Assembly: GCA_903824495.1 (NCBI GenBank)
Contig: CAIJXB010000023.1
Span: 41,160-105,159 of the forward strand
Direction of reading: 5' to 3'
From: an uncultured Chlamydiae bacterium
Lineage (GTDB): Bacteria > Chlamydiota > Chlamydiia > Chlamydiales > Rhabdochlamydiaceae
Length of the DNA: 64,000 nt
Position numbers and translations under genes: made by a program. A model generated the notes under the pieces. It saw only the letters and a list, made by a program, of their open reading frames with translations, had not been told where the DNA came from and did not search any database. Positions 1 through 10,247 of this stretch are shown here, piece by piece (the stretch's first letter is position 1; every line of letters begins with the position of its first letter).

Positions 1-2
1 TA

Positions 3-1850
3 TCTGGTGCTGGAACAAATTCTCTTTCACAGGTGGCAGTTAATAATAGCGACCTGTTCACAATTGCAGGAGCGATCGGTGGCACTGAGCCCCTTATAAA
101 GACAGGGACCGGAACACTTATTTTGACAGGCACCAGTACCTACAATGGTAAAACCTATGTGAACGAAGGGACTTTAGAAGTGGATGGAGATATTACTTCG
201 AGCCCCGATCCTGTTGTTGCATCAGGAGCGATCCTTTCAGGGACAGGGACTGTAGGTGATACAATTGTAGAAAGTGGTGGTACGGTCAAAGGTGGAAATC
301 CTCTTGGTACTTTGACAATTGATGGAACTCTTACTTTCGAAGGGGGATCGATTTTTGGAAGTACGATTGTTCCGGGAGCTATTTCTCTTGTCAATGTTAC
401 AGGTAATGTAGACATTGGTGATACAAACTACATGATCGCCTTCACACCAGGGGATTACAACAACCACTCTGCTGTTATTTTAACAGGTGGACACATTACA
501 GGGCAATTTACAACCGTTGATGTGAATAGCCTTGCAGCAAACTTTATTACTGCCGTTTTAACCTACACAGATACGACAGTTACCTTAGGAATGAGGGCAA
601 GATCTTTTGACGGAATGGTTACAGGAATCAATGCAAAGCAAGTAGGTAAAGGTTTAATGGGAGCTATCGTATACAACCGCACGAAAGTCTCTTATACACT
701 TGGGCCTAATTCTACGGTCATAGCTTCTCCAGAGCCACAGTTAGTAGATGTCCTTAAAAGCTTGATCTCATTTACTGAGGCGACCCAGATGACCTATGCG
801 CTGAACCAATTGCATCCAGCGCAGCTCAAAGGGATGGCAATTTCTCAAGAAAACAATGCCGTTCGGGTCAGAGAATCCTTAAGTCAAAGAATGCTAAATG
901 ACATCGATGCTGAAAATTGTGGAACAGCCAATAGCTACCATAAAAAAGATACATCTTGCTGTGAAAAAGATAAAAAAATCATGACAGCTTGGGTAAGCGG
1001 CATTGGCGACACCCTAAAACAAGACAATGTAAACAATAGCTACGGTCCTTTGACCGGATACCGCACAAATACAGGCGGCGTCGTCACAGGAATCGATGCT
1101 CTTTTTGCTGAAATTTTCTACGCTGGAGCGCTTGGTGGCTATACCCATTCCCATCTTCATTTTGAAGATGGCAAAGGAACGGGAGACATTGCCTCAGGTT
1201 ACGCCGGAGTCTATTTTTCTATTGTAGGGCCGCAGCTTTGGGGTGATGGATTTTTAGGGGATGTATTTTATGCAAATGCTTCTGTCATTGGAAGCTGGAG
1301 TAAGTATAGAGCTGATAGACACATTGAGTATGCAGCAGTCAATCTCACTGCTAAAAATAACCATGGGGGCAATCAGCTTCTTTCCCATTTTGACACAGGG
1401 CTTAATTTCAACTGGTGGGGCCTTGCAGTTCGACCTTTTGATAGCTTTGATTACATCACCCAAACAGAAAGAGGGTATCAGGAGCATAACGCTGGACAGT
1501 GGGATCTCACTGTCTCAAGAAAGAATGCAATCATGATGCGCAACGAACTAGGTTTGCAGTTTTCAAGATGCTTTTGCACTTGCTCATCCAAATGGATAGT
1601 CTCTCCTAAATTTTCTTGGGTAAGAGAAGTGAGAGTCAAAGGAGAAACCTTTAATGTGAATTTCACAGAGGGAGGAACTCCCTTTGTAATCCATGGATAT
1701 TTTCCTGATAGAAGTCTTTTTGTTCCAGGTCTTGCACTTACCGGCTTTATGCTAAACGATGCTGTGGCCTTGGACCTTTATTATAACGGGGAATTTAGTG
1801 GCGGCTATAGCTCGAATAGTTTTGGCGGACAGATCGGTTATTCTTTCTAA
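3..1850 (+). CDS. Autotransporter, C-terminal part (5' end outside window)
   Basis: The frame is open to the window edge, so the start lies upstream. The visible N-terminal part has an autotransporter-associated beta-strand repeat (KTGTGTLILTGTSTYNG then NEGTLEVDG), a glycine/threonine-rich passenger end, a short helical linker (LHPAQLKGMAISQENNAVR) and, over roughly the last 290 residues, a type V beta-barrel ending in an aromatic residue (GYSF). It should sit in the outer membrane with the passenger exported. It is a paralogue of the autotransporter at 15573-17858: both barrels share the THSHLH motif and a following GTG pattern. Its last 56 bases overlap the convergent comEC gene. Passenger function is unknown. 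Confidence 0.85.
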   Translation, partial: SGAGTNSLSQVAVNNSDLFTIAGAIGGTEPLIKTGTGTLILTGTSTYNGKTYVNEGTLEVDGDITSSPDPVVASGAILSGTGTVGDTIVESGGTVKGGNPLGTLTIDGTLTFEGGSIFGSTIVPGAISLVNVTGNVDIGDTNYMIAFTPGDYNNHSAVILTGGHITGQFTTVDVNSLAANFITAVLTYTDTTVTLGMRARSFDGMVTGINAKQVGKGLMGAIVYNRTKVSYTLGPNSTVIASPEPQLVDVLKSLISFTEATQMTYALNQLHPAQLKGMAISQENNAVRVRESLSQRMLNDIDAENCGTANSYHKKDTSCCEKDKKIMTAWVSGIGDTLKQDNVNNSYGPLTGYRTNTGGVVTGIDALFAEIFYAGALGGYTHSHLHFEDGKGTGDIASGYAGVYFSIVGPQLWGDGFLGDVFYANASVIGSWSKYRADRHIEYAAVNLTAKNNHGGNQLLSHFDTGLNFNWWGLAVRPFDSFDYITQTERGYQEHNAGQWDLTVSRKNAIMMRNELGLQFSRCFCTCSSKWIVSPKFSWVREVRVKGETFNVNFTEGGTPFVIHGYFPDRSLFVPGLALTGFMLNDAVALDLYYNGEFSGGYSSNSFGGQIGYSF

Positions 1851-3291
1851 GCTTTAAAAATTCCACTATAAAAGGGAGTGAAAACACTCCCAGAAGTAAA
1901 ACTACTAATACAGAAAGTGGAAAGGTTTCTACTCGAAGGTACACATCTAAAAAAATAGGGGACTGAGTGATAAGTCCCAAAATTTCTCTTGTAAATAGTT
2001 CATTGCAATAGCTAAGAAAATGGGCTACAGGAGGAATGAGTAGAAAAAAGGGCAAAGAAGCAAAAAACAAGAACAACGAAAGCGATAGACTTAAAGGGAT
2101 AAAAAGGTTGTAGGCAAGGCTCATTATAGGGAACTTGTGGAAGTAAAAAAGACATACGGCAGTGGTCGAGAGGCCTACTGCGATGTTTAATGCAGTTGCA
2201 GATCTTAAAAAACAGCAAATCAGATAGCACCATCTTTCAAAACCATTAAACTTCAAAATCTCGGCATCTTCTCTACGCGGGAAAAATAAAAGCATCCATT
2301 TTTTGCTTAAGGGAAGCAAAAACAAAATAGAAAACGTTGCTAGGAAGCTGAGCTGAAAGCCTAAGTGAGAAATAACTCTAGGATTTAACAGAGTCTCTAA
2401 AAAAAGCGTAGCTCCTAGCAAGTTGAGACCATTTGTGCGCCACCTGTTTAATTTTCCAATCAAGTAAAGACAAAGAGCCAGATAAGCCCTTAAAATAGAA
2501 GGGGAGCTTCCGAGGAGTAAAAAGTATGAAGTAAGACAGAGTAAAAGAGCGATATACGCCGTCTTTTCTTTTAAAAAAGTTCGGAAGAAAAGTCCTAAAA
2601 AAAAAGCCAAAAGTCCAAAATGAAAGCCTGAAATTGCTAAAACATGTTGCAATCCAAGCCTTGCAAAATCGAATTTAAGCATTCTGTCATCCAAACTTCC
2701 TAAAGTAAGAGCTACAATCAAATCCGCTACTTTAGAATCTGCAAATAAAAGGCGGATTTTTTGGGACAAAAACTGTTTTGCTTGAAATCTCCACTCCACC
2801 AAAGAAAATGAATAGGGAACTTTTTCCCACTTCTCTGGTTTAAATGTAAAAAAAACATGTTCTTCTCCCTTTTTCTCTAAAGAGCCTTCTAGCTCATAAG
2901 AGGCGTCGATAAAGGGACGTTTCATAGAAGAAGAAAGAGCGATAGAGCAGGGGATGTTTTTGATGGATATATCCATACACTGAAGTGTCCCTTTTAAAAC
3001 TTTGCTTTTTTTAAAATGGGAGCGCTCTTCTTTGATCTCAGTAGGGGTAAAAAGGAACCTGCCTTTTGTGATCTTTTCAGAAGGATGGATCTCTTTATTA
3101 TGATGTCCATAAAAGCAGGCAACGATGAAACACAAAACAAGAGAAAAGATTTTGCGGGAAGGAATCAAGAGAGCAAAAAAAGGCAAAAGAAAGGCCCCAT
3201 TAAAGCTTTTTACAAAGCTAAGGCCTAGTAAGAAAAAAAGAGCGTAGAGTAGAGCAGGGTGGCGTTTACAAAAAACAGCAAAAGAGATCAT
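1795..3291 (-). CDS. comEC: ComEC/Rec2-family DNA uptake channel protein
   Basis: A 498-residue polytopic membrane protein with the ComEC competence domain: the LAISGFHFGLL motif in the middle, followed by several hydrophobic helices and SHLGFQLSFLATFSI. It lacks the C-terminal metallo-beta-lactamase domain of the long ComEC form. Family knowledge gives passage of single-stranded DNA across the inner membrane. Its ATG directly abuts the TAG of the ndh gene (TAG-ATG), so the two are probably co-transcribed. The 3' end runs 56 bases into the convergent autotransporter gene. Confidence 0.85.
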   Translation of the reverse strand: MISFAVFCKRHPALLYALFFLLGLSFVKSFNGAFLLPFFALLIPSRKIFSLVLCFIVACFYGHHNKEIHPSEKITKGRFLFTPTEIKEERSHFKKSKVLKGTLQCMDISIKNIPCSIALSSSMKRPFIDASYELEGSLEKKGEEHVFFTFKPEKWEKVPYSFSLVEWRFQAKQFLSQKIRLLFADSKVADLIVALTLGSLDDRMLKFDFARLGLQHVLAISGFHFGLLAFFLGLFFRTFLKEKTAYIALLLCLTSYFLLLGSSPSILRAYLALCLYLIGKLNRWRTNGLNLLGATLFLETLLNPRVISHLGFQLSFLATFSILFLLPLSKKWMLLFFPRREDAEILKFNGFERWCYLICCFLRSATALNIAVGLSTTAVCLFYFHKFPIMSLAYNLFIPLSLSLSLFLFFASLPFFLLIPPVAHFLSYCNELFTREILGLITQSPIFLDVYLRVETFPLSVLVVLLLGVFSLPFIVEFLKLRKNNRSVRQNYSSYSRH

Positions 3292-4557
3292 CTACTTTTG
3301 AGGAAGCTCCGCATCTATTTCTTTTGTGATGATCCTCACTCCCCTTTGTCCTGTGACAAAGACGATAGCCCATTCAATCAAAACGCTAAATCTACTTCTA
3401 AATCCGATCAAATAGGCAACGTGGATAAGTCCCCAAGCAAGCCAAGCTAAAAAGCCTCCAAACTCAAACTTGCCAATGGCTGCAATGGCCTTGCCTTTTC
3501 CAATCGTTGCCATGCTTCCTTTGTCGTGGTAGTGGAACGGCTTGCGATTGGATGGCGCTACCTTTTTCTTCAAAATCTTTGCCACATACTTTCCTTGTTG
3601 GATCGCAACAGGTGCAGTTCCAGGCAGTGGCTTGCCTTCTTGTTCTTTGGCATGCGCAGCATCGCCAATGACAAAGATCTCAGGATGTCCTGGAACAGTA
3701 AGATCATCGCCTACAATCAACCTTCCTTGTCGATCTAAAGGTACTTCAAGAGTTTTAAGTAAGGGAGAGGCTTGGTTGCCAGCTGCCCAGATCACATTTT
3801 TACTTGGTATGAACTGGTCTTCGACCTGAACACCTTCACTTGTGATGTTTGTAACTTTCTTTCCAGTGACAACTTGCACTCCAAGATTACTCAAATCATC
3901 TTTTGCGGCATTTGAGAGTTTTTCTGAATAAACAGGAAGAATGTGAGGTAAACCTTCGACTAAAAAGACCTTTGCTTCCTCTGGTCTGATCCGTCTAAAA
4001 TTGTTGAGCATCGTTGTTCTTGCAATCTCTGCAATAGAGCCTGCCATTTCAACGCCTGTGGGCCCGCCTCCGATGACAACGAAGTTTAAATACTTAGCAA
4101 TTTCAGAAGAGTCACTAAGTCTTTCTGCCTTTTCAAAAGACATCAAGATGTGCTGTCTAATATGCAAAGCGTCAGCGATGGTCTTAAGACCAGGTGCAAG
4201 TGGCTCCCACTGATCGTTTCCAAAATAGGAGTGTCTTGCGCCTGTTGCAATCACAAGGAAGTCATAGTCGAGGGTATCGCCATTAGCAAGCACGAGCTGT
4301 TTTTTTTCTTTATTGATACGGGTGACTTCTCCCATGATGACCATGGTATTTTTTTGCTTGCAAAAGACTTCTCGAAGAGGATAAGCGATTTCAGCAGGAG
4401 AAAGGGCTGCCGTTGCAACTTGATATAAAAGTGGCTGGAAAAGATGATGGTTGGACTTGTCCACCAAGGTAATGTCTAGATCAGCCTTATGTAGAGCCTT
4501 TATAGCATTAAGCCCACCAAAGCCTCCACCAATCACAACAACACGAGAGTAGCCCAT
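3292..4557 (-). CDS. ndh: Type II NADH:quinone oxidoreductase (NDH-2)
   Basis: A 421-residue FAD/NAD(P)-binding protein. It has an N-terminal dinucleotide fold (VVVIGGGFGGLNA), a HHLFQPLLYQVATAALSP segment typical of NDH-2, a second Rossmann motif (VVIGGGPTGVEMAG) for NADH near residue 160, and the FAD-contact motif VFVIGDAAH near residue 300. The C-terminus has a hydrophobic stretch (LAWLAWGLIHVAYLIGF) that would anchor it to the inner membrane. It transfers electrons from NADH to quinone without pumping ions. It is first in a two-gene unit with comEC. Confidence 0.9.
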   Translation of the reverse strand: MGYSRVVVIGGGFGGLNAIKALHKADLDITLVDKSNHHLFQPLLYQVATAALSPAEIAYPLREVFCKQKNTMVIMGEVTRINKEKKQLVLANGDTLDYDFLVIATGARHSYFGNDQWEPLAPGLKTIADALHIRQHILMSFEKAERLSDSSEIAKYLNFVVIGGGPTGVEMAGSIAEIARTTMLNNFRRIRPEEAKVFLVEGLPHILPVYSEKLSNAAKDDLSNLGVQVVTGKKVTNITSEGVQVEDQFIPSKNVIWAAGNQASPLLKTLEVPLDRQGRLIVGDDLTVPGHPEIFVIGDAAHAKEQEGKPLPGTAPVAIQQGKYVAKILKKKVAPSNRKPFHYHDKGSMATIGKGKAIAAIGKFEFGGFLAWLAWGLIHVAYLIGFRSRFSVLIEWAIVFVTGQRGVRIITKEIDAELPQK

Positions 4558-4645
4558 TTCTAGTCCTTAGTTTCTATATTCAGAGGACTCTATCTCATCT
4601 TATTCTCTAAATATTTGCAAAGGATTTGTGCAGGTACAGTGGCAA

Positions 4646-7600
4646 TTAGAAAGTAACTACAGGCTCTGGAAGAGTGACTGAAGTCGGCAATCTATAACGC
4701 GCTGCAACTAGTTTTGTTTGTTGTTCTAATGAGCTTAGCAAAGAGAACCCTTCCTCATTTAGTATTGCTTGTTCGTCTTCAGCTCTTTGCTCAGCGACCT
4801 TATTCTGCCACTCGCGGACTCTTTGTGGGGTGTCAAAGAAACCTTTTTCAGGATCGAATATATCGGAAAAAGATTTTAAGGGAAGATCGGCTTCATCAAA
4901 TTGGTCTCTTGGAAGAACTGCTTTAGAGCCTGAGAGCATATAGATAAGAAAATTTCTTAATATGGAAGTAAATCTATGCCAGCATCTTTCTATCTTTCCA
5001 AAAAGGGTAGAGGCTTCATAACTATGCTCAAGCTTTTTCCCGGTAAAATATCCTGTCCCATTGTCCTTAGAGGAGATCTGCAGGCCGACAGACTCTGAAA
5101 TCTTACGAGTCCAAGAGCTACAATTGCTGTTAATCAAGTTAAACATCTTTGCTTTCGGCTTGTTTTGAAACGTTTCGATTTCAGATTTAAGTGTCTCGAA
5201 CTGTTCTTTAGAAATTTTGGACACAGTTTTTTGGATGAACGCTTCATTACCGAGCAGCTCATTTTTATCTACTGCGTGCAACTTTCCTCGAAGAGTCTTA
5301 CAAAGGGTCTCATAAGCGATGGAATCTTTTTCATCGTCCCAAAAATAGCCTACATTGTAAACCTCAGTTGGCGTTTTTAATTCGATCCAAGAATGATTGG
5401 CAGAATCTTTTTTAACAGTCTTTAATACGAGACGATAGTCGTCGTCTCCTGCTGCATTTTTTCTCTGTCTAAAGACCGGAAGTTCGCTCCAGTTTTCTGG
5501 ATCGAACTCTGTAAGGCCTTTATCTTGGCGGAAGAAATAACTCTGATCTCCTGAAATTGCATGGGTTTTTTTGTTTTTAATGGTGAAATTGGGGATTAAG
5601 GAAGAAACATCTTGAAGAGTTCCTTCATAGCGAATCTGGTGGTGCTTTGTGACTGGATCAATTAGCACATGCTCACTGAGGCGCCCCATTTGTTTATGGA
5701 TATAAGACTCTGTTAAAAAGTCCACTTCTTCAGGGTGGGTTAAAAAGGCCTCTGCTGCATAGTTTGAATCTACTAATTTATCATGTGGAAGTGTTGAATT
5801 TGATTTGCGAGCTTCATGAGTAGATTCAGAAAGCCATTTATCAAGAATTGCTTTAGATAAAGGTGTCGAGTAAAGCAATTTAACGGCCTCTGAGCTTAAG
5901 GGCGCTTCAAATCTTGAGACAGGAAACCTCTCTGCAGTCACAAGTCTATCGAGCTTTGCAAGACTCATGAGAAAAGGATTTGAGCTACATTCAGAAAGTC
6001 CCTGAGATAGTTTATTCTGATATCGATTTGCAAGCCCTTGAACATACCAAAAGCAAAGATCAAGTAATCGTATTTTGTCTGAAAGGGTAAGTGTTGAAGA
6101 GCCGGATCTATGATCGTGTATTGTTTTAATAAGTAAGGAAAGGGCTTGCTGCGCTTGCTTTTCATCGTATGAATCTGTTACCTGAAGAGCTCCGGTGGTA
6201 GAATGAATCCCCAAAAATTGCTTTCCTTCAAGAATAAGTCCTGGTGTATATTCTGGAATAGTTATCGATGCTGTTTTACTTCCACTATATGTAGTATATA
6301 ATAGGTTTGCCGCTTTTTCCGGTTGGTATTTATAAGTATGCTTTCCTTTCGAACTAGGGTCTTTTTCTGCCTTTTTTTTCATTGCAGCAAGTACTTTCGG
6401 GATTCTTTTACTAGACTTCATGACAGGCGTATCAAGTTTTTTTGGCTCAGTTCCCTGAAGCATTTCGTCAAAGGCTGTAAAAAATTCTTCCTCAGTTGCC
6501 ACAGATTTTGCAAATCCTTGAGAGATGGCAAAGTCTTGATTGATCCTTTCCCAAGGAAGTTGGTCTTCGTAGCGAAAAACCTCTTTCGCGATCCAATTAA
6601 GAAATGTAACTACATTGGCGATAATCCCTTTAGTAAAAGTAACTTTAGAGGGCATGTTATCGACGATAAGCCTTGTACCACATTTGGATATTTCAAATAC
6701 CGTAAGCCCCCCGGACTTCCCAATCACGGCACCACCATAGCTTGCCACTCGATAGAGCTTTTCCATGACCTCTGGGGGCACAGATTCGCAAGGTTTGATT
6801 GTTCCTTGAGGCAATCTTGCTGAAACTTGAGTGACATGATTCATGAATTCCTTGTTGTTCCCGCAAAGAACAACAGCTACAAAGGGAATTTCCTCTGCTT
6901 CTTTACCCTTATACTTTTTTATCAAAAGCTCTGGATAAGGAGAGAAACTGCCGAGGCCTCCACCGGAAATTACAACGAGTTTTTTGCCAGGAGGAATTAT
7001 AATGTTATGCTTGGTTCCAAGCTCTGCTCTCAGAGCATCTACCTCTTCACGTGTTCTATCCAAGTCATACTCTTTTTTAGTCGGAGGGCCTATAACTTCG
7101 ATCTGATCAGATGTTTCCGCTGTAGATTCTTGCGGAACCATAACATCTTCAACATAAGGCAAGAATGCTTTGTGATGAGCATAGTCGATAGGCTTTTTAC
7201 GTGACGAAGAACGATCGACATCCGTTAAGACCGTCGCACACGGTATGCCCATCAAAGATGCAGCCTCAATAACAGGCCCAGAAAGAGCTTGTATGGTTGT
7301 TATTGCATAAGAGGGGTTGATCAAAAGTAATCTCTGAAGAGTCTTTCTAACTTCTTGCTTAGAAGGCCCTTGACCATTATTGAATCCTGTAAGTTCCCTC
7401 AGAAGGTTAGTAAGAGCATAGGCTTTATTTCTTGCTAAAAGAGCTACAGCATCTGTCGTTGAAAAGGGAATCCAAGAACCGAGGGAGTTTCTTGCCGGAT
7501 CTTGGTTTAAGAGCATTTCATCCGGTATATTAACGCTTACGGGATGCATTCCACTATCATCGAGGATCTCTGCAATATTGATTGATGTTTGTTTATGCCC

Positions 7601-8743
7601 ATTTCCCCAACTACATCCAAAAATGGCAACACCCTCTGCTGTGTCTTTAACTGCAGCTTCATTATGCTTGACTAAGATGAAAGGAGTTTGATTTAAGGGC
7701 CAAAATGCATTTTTTTCTTCCTTAGGATCTTCTACGGCATGGCACGTGCATAATCTAGGCTTTTCTTGTTCGAAAAGGGCATTAATTTTTCGCCACTCTT
7801 GGTGGATGAGCCCATGATGTAAACAATACAGCGTCTTCGATCCACAAGGCATACTTTTAAAATCAGCTAAAAGATGAAGTGTGTTTTGGAAAGCACTCTT
7901 GCACTTATCTACAAGGCCAGCTTTCTCCTTTGGAAGGAGATCTTTGAAGTTCTTAGTTAGGTCAACGACCTGAACAAGCTCCTCTCCATAAAATTCATGC
8001 GTTTTTAAAATCCTGTATAAGTCTTGAAAAAATTCAGATTCAGGTATTGCTGAGACTGTCTCTTCCAATTCCTCAAAAATAATTTCTTCCACTCCCTCAG
8101 GATAAGATTTTGCCATAACATCGAGAAGTTTCATGTACTGAGCTTTAAAAGCTGAGGGATTGTTTTGATTTATATATTCTTCTAGCTCTTTACAGTACTT
8201 GCTAATATCAGAGCCTTTCTTATGCACAGCGGCAATGCTTTGAATCTTTTGTGTTAGATAACTTTGACTATGAAATAGTTCTCCATTGCGTATCACATCC
8301 CTGATACATTGACGGGGCATTTTTAGAAATTGATCTTCAAACACAGCTCTTTCATCGTAAGATCTCATACGTGCATAGAAAATGAGAAGAACTTCAGTAA
8401 GATCGCCCTCGTCAATCTTATCTAGAATAAAAGTGGCTAAAGCCTCACTTATGATCTTCTTAGTATCCCTTAAGTCTACAACACAATTGGATAAAAGGGC
8501 TGAGGCAGTATCCGTATCTTCCCAATTTAGTTTCAGTAAGATAGCCATTTTTACAGGAATGAATCCTTCAATTTCGAGTCCATTGATCATTTTAAGTGTT
8601 GATGTATCAGCAAGGAGATCTTCTGCGCGCATTGCTTGATAGTTGGCCGCTTGATAGGTAGGCTCGATATAATCTGCATTTATTTTCTGCAAAGTTTGAG
8701 TCACTTTAGCAAGAGGATTGAGAGGGTGTAGGTTTAGTGTCAT
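4646..8743 (-). CDS. Large protein: GT-B glycosyltransferase-like domain plus C-terminal His/Asn-Cys (permuted papain-like) domain
   Basis: 1365 residues. Residues about 370-790 resemble the MurG/MGDG-synthase type of GT-B glycosyltransferase: a glycine-rich GCSWGNGHKQ loop near 376, a second glycine-rich start LVVISGGGLGSFSPYPEL near 590, and a donor-site-like GKSGGLTVFEISKCGT near 675. The first ~360 residues are helical and unrecognised. Near residue 1115 is NHSWIEL and 92 residues later NSNCSSWT. The neighbour at 8766-10214 has the same His-to-Asn-Cys arrangement. I infer a circularly permuted NlpC/P60/LRAT-type fold. No signal peptide is obvious. Donor and acceptor cannot be read from sequence; it could be an effector. 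Confidence 0.6.
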   Translation of the reverse strand: MTLNLHPLNPLAKVTQTLQKINADYIEPTYQAANYQAMRAEDLLADTSTLKMINGLEIEGFIPVKMAILLKLNWEDTDTASALLSNCVVDLRDTKKIISEALATFILDKIDEGDLTEVLLIFYARMRSYDERAVFEDQFLKMPRQCIRDVIRNGELFHSQSYLTQKIQSIAAVHKKGSDISKYCKELEEYINQNNPSAFKAQYMKLLDVMAKSYPEGVEEIIFEELEETVSAIPESEFFQDLYRILKTHEFYGEELVQVVDLTKNFKDLLPKEKAGLVDKCKSAFQNTLHLLADFKSMPCGSKTLYCLHHGLIHQEWRKINALFEQEKPRLCTCHAVEDPKEEKNAFWPLNQTPFILVKHNEAAVKDTAEGVAIFGCSWGNGHKQTSINIAEILDDSGMHPVSVNIPDEMLLNQDPARNSLGSWIPFSTTDAVALLARNKAYALTNLLRELTGFNNGQGPSKQEVRKTLQRLLLINPSYAITTIQALSGPVIEAASLMGIPCATVLTDVDRSSSRKKPIDYAHHKAFLPYVEDVMVPQESTAETSDQIEVIGPPTKKEYDLDRTREEVDALRAELGTKHNIIIPPGKKLVVISGGGLGSFSPYPELLIKKYKGKEAEEIPFVAVVLCGNNKEFMNHVTQVSARLPQGTIKPCESVPPEVMEKLYRVASYGGAVIGKSGGLTVFEISKCGTRLIVDNMPSKVTFTKGIIANVVTFLNWIAKEVFRYEDQLPWERINQDFAISQGFAKSVATEEEFFTAFDEMLQGTEPKKLDTPVMKSSKRIPKVLAAMKKKAEKDPSSKGKHTYKYQPEKAANLLYTTYSGSKTASITIPEYTPGLILEGKQFLGIHSTTGALQVTDSYDEKQAQQALSLLIKTIHDHRSGSSTLTLSDKIRLLDLCFWYVQGLANRYQNKLSQGLSECSSNPFLMSLAKLDRLVTAERFPVSRFEAPLSSEAVKLLYSTPLSKAILDKWLSESTHEARKSNSTLPHDKLVDSNYAAEAFLTHPEEVDFLTESYIHKQMGRLSEHVLIDPVTKHHQIRYEGTLQDVSSLIPNFTIKNKKTHAISGDQSYFFRQDKGLTEFDPENWSELPVFRQRKNAAGDDDYRLVLKTVKKDSANHSWIELKTPTEVYNVGYFWDDEKDSIAYETLCKTLRGKLHAVDKNELLGNEAFIQKTVSKISKEQFETLKSEIETFQNKPKAKMFNLINSNCSSWTRKISESVGLQISSKDNGTGYFTGKKLEHSYEASTLFGKIERCWHRFTSILRNFLIYMLSGSKAVLPRDQFDEADLPLKSFSDIFDPEKGFFDTPQRVREWQNKVAEQRAEDEQAILNEEGFSLLSSLEQQTKLVAARYRLPTSVTLPEPVVTF

Positions 8744-8765
8744 GATATCTCTCGGGGTTTAGGGG

Positions 8766-10214
8766 TTATGAAGTAACTACAATTTCAACGGTTTCTATCG
8801 AACGTACGTCAATAGAATTAGAGTGTTGTTCTTGCCAGCTTCTTATTGCAAAAGGGTGGTCTATGGTGACTTTCCATGGGAAGAAAAAAACATCAAAAAG
8901 AGAAATGTCCGAAGGTTCGTTATTAAAATTTTTCAAGCTTAAGGCTTTGGTCAGAAGGCCATACAAAACGATGGGAATATAAAAGATGGGTAGATAGCTC
9001 AATGCTTTTATAGCTGATTTCGGCCATGTATCCAGCATTTTATCAACCGCTGTAATCAAAAATAGTGGAGCCAATTTTCTCCAAAAAAGTTCTAAACAAT
9101 GTATCTTGGGATTTACTTGAATCTTTATGCTTTCTAGAAGGTCTTCGGCCGTAGAAGAACAGTTGCCACATAGCAAGGAAGCTGAGAATGTCTCATCGAC
9201 CTTATGCTCTTTAATTTTATTCATCACCACGTCAAAAGATTCTTTATTTACGATAAACTCAGTCTTTTGAAAGCTATGGCTATCTTTAGGCATAAGAAGA
9301 TATCTGTCAGGTGTTTCCAATCCTCCCTTCTTCTTCCCAAAAATACTAAACAAGTCGGTGAAGTGGGGGTCTTCGGCCATGCCATACTGACCTACGCCAA
9401 CACGTGCTCCCGTTTCATCCACTAAGACAAGATATGCATGATCCCCAATGGTTACAACAGGACGCTTCCCTGTGACATCTTTAATGGCCGTCCAGAGCTC
9501 GATTTTAAACACGCCAGATACTGCTTTTTCATGATCATAAGCTCTTACTTCAGGAGATGTCATAGGATTGTATTTTGCAATTTTTCCATCGATATAGGTG
9601 TAATCGGAGTGTAGCTTGAACTTAGCATCCGTGCGAAAAATCTCTTTTCCTTTAAAAGAAAAGGAAAACGAGGGGTCTTTAGGGGAATTTTGAATAAGAG
9701 GGCTTTTAACAATTTTAGACCATAAAACAGGTCGATTTTCCCCCTCGATAGGGAGGGCGGGCTTTGTCCCCAATTGGTATCCTAAAGCCTGGATCTTGTG
9801 TTGGAGTGCGTTCGCTTCGATAAAATCGATAAAATCCTTCGTAAGGGCGGACTCATTGATTCTTCCACCGAGCTTTGCACAAAGAGCTGTATTGTGAAGC
9901 TTTATGGATAATTCAGGCTTTTCTTTGCCGAATTGTTCATTAAAAATTTTACTCGCCAGATATGCAGCATCTACTAGATCGCGTAGCGACTCTTTTTCAG
10001 AGAGATCAATCTGTCGCAGATTTTTTGATTTTAGCAAATCAAGGGTAGAGGAAGTTAAGGTATAAATATTTTCATAAACAGCAGTTGCTGGAAGATCTTT
10101 TTGTTCTGTAGCGCAGCCTTCAGAATTCAAAGTAAAAAAGTTTTTATGATCCAATGCGGTTTTTATTGAGACTACCAAATCTGGCAAGCAAGTATTTGAT
10201 AAAAAAATCGACAT
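8766..10214 (-). CDS. Protein with His/Asn-Cys (permuted papain-like) domain and C-terminal hydrophobic segments
   Basis: 482 residues, not assigned to a named family. GDHAYLVLVDE around residue 255 and CGNCSSTAEDLLE about 94 residues later match the His and Asn-Cys pair of the C-terminal domain of the gene at 4646-8743, with nearly the same spacing (93 versus 95 residues). This suggests a shared permuted NlpC/P60-like cysteine-hydrolase or acyltransferase fold. After the cysteine come hydrophobic stretches (LAPLFLITAV; YLPIFYIPIVLYGLL) that could insert in a membrane. It lies 22 bases upstream of the larger gene on the same strand, so the two may form one transcript. Confidence 0.55.
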   Translation of the reverse strand: MSIFLSNTCLPDLVVSIKTALDHKNFFTLNSEGCATEQKDLPATAVYENIYTLTSSTLDLLKSKNLRQIDLSEKESLRDLVDAAYLASKIFNEQFGKEKPELSIKLHNTALCAKLGGRINESALTKDFIDFIEANALQHKIQALGYQLGTKPALPIEGENRPVLWSKIVKSPLIQNSPKDPSFSFSFKGKEIFRTDAKFKLHSDYTYIDGKIAKYNPMTSPEVRAYDHEKAVSGVFKIELWTAIKDVTGKRPVVTIGDHAYLVLVDETGARVGVGQYGMAEDPHFTDLFSIFGKKKGGLETPDRYLLMPKDSHSFQKTEFIVNKESFDVVMNKIKEHKVDETFSASLLCGNCSSTAEDLLESIKIQVNPKIHCLELFWRKLAPLFLITAVDKMLDTWPKSAIKALSYLPIFYIPIVLYGLLTKALSLKNFNNEPSDISLFDVFFFPWKVTIDHPFAIRSWQEQHSNSIDVRSIETVEIVVTS

Positions 10215-10247
10215 AAAACCACTGTTAATTAAGTTTAATTGCTGCCT

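Noticed and set aside
3290..3296. TAG-ATG junctions between ndh and comEC, and between the autotransporter and the ATP-grasp gene, as programmed fusions
   Set aside because: Direct stop-start contact is a normal operon arrangement, both proteins are complete families on their own, and TAG is a common stop here.
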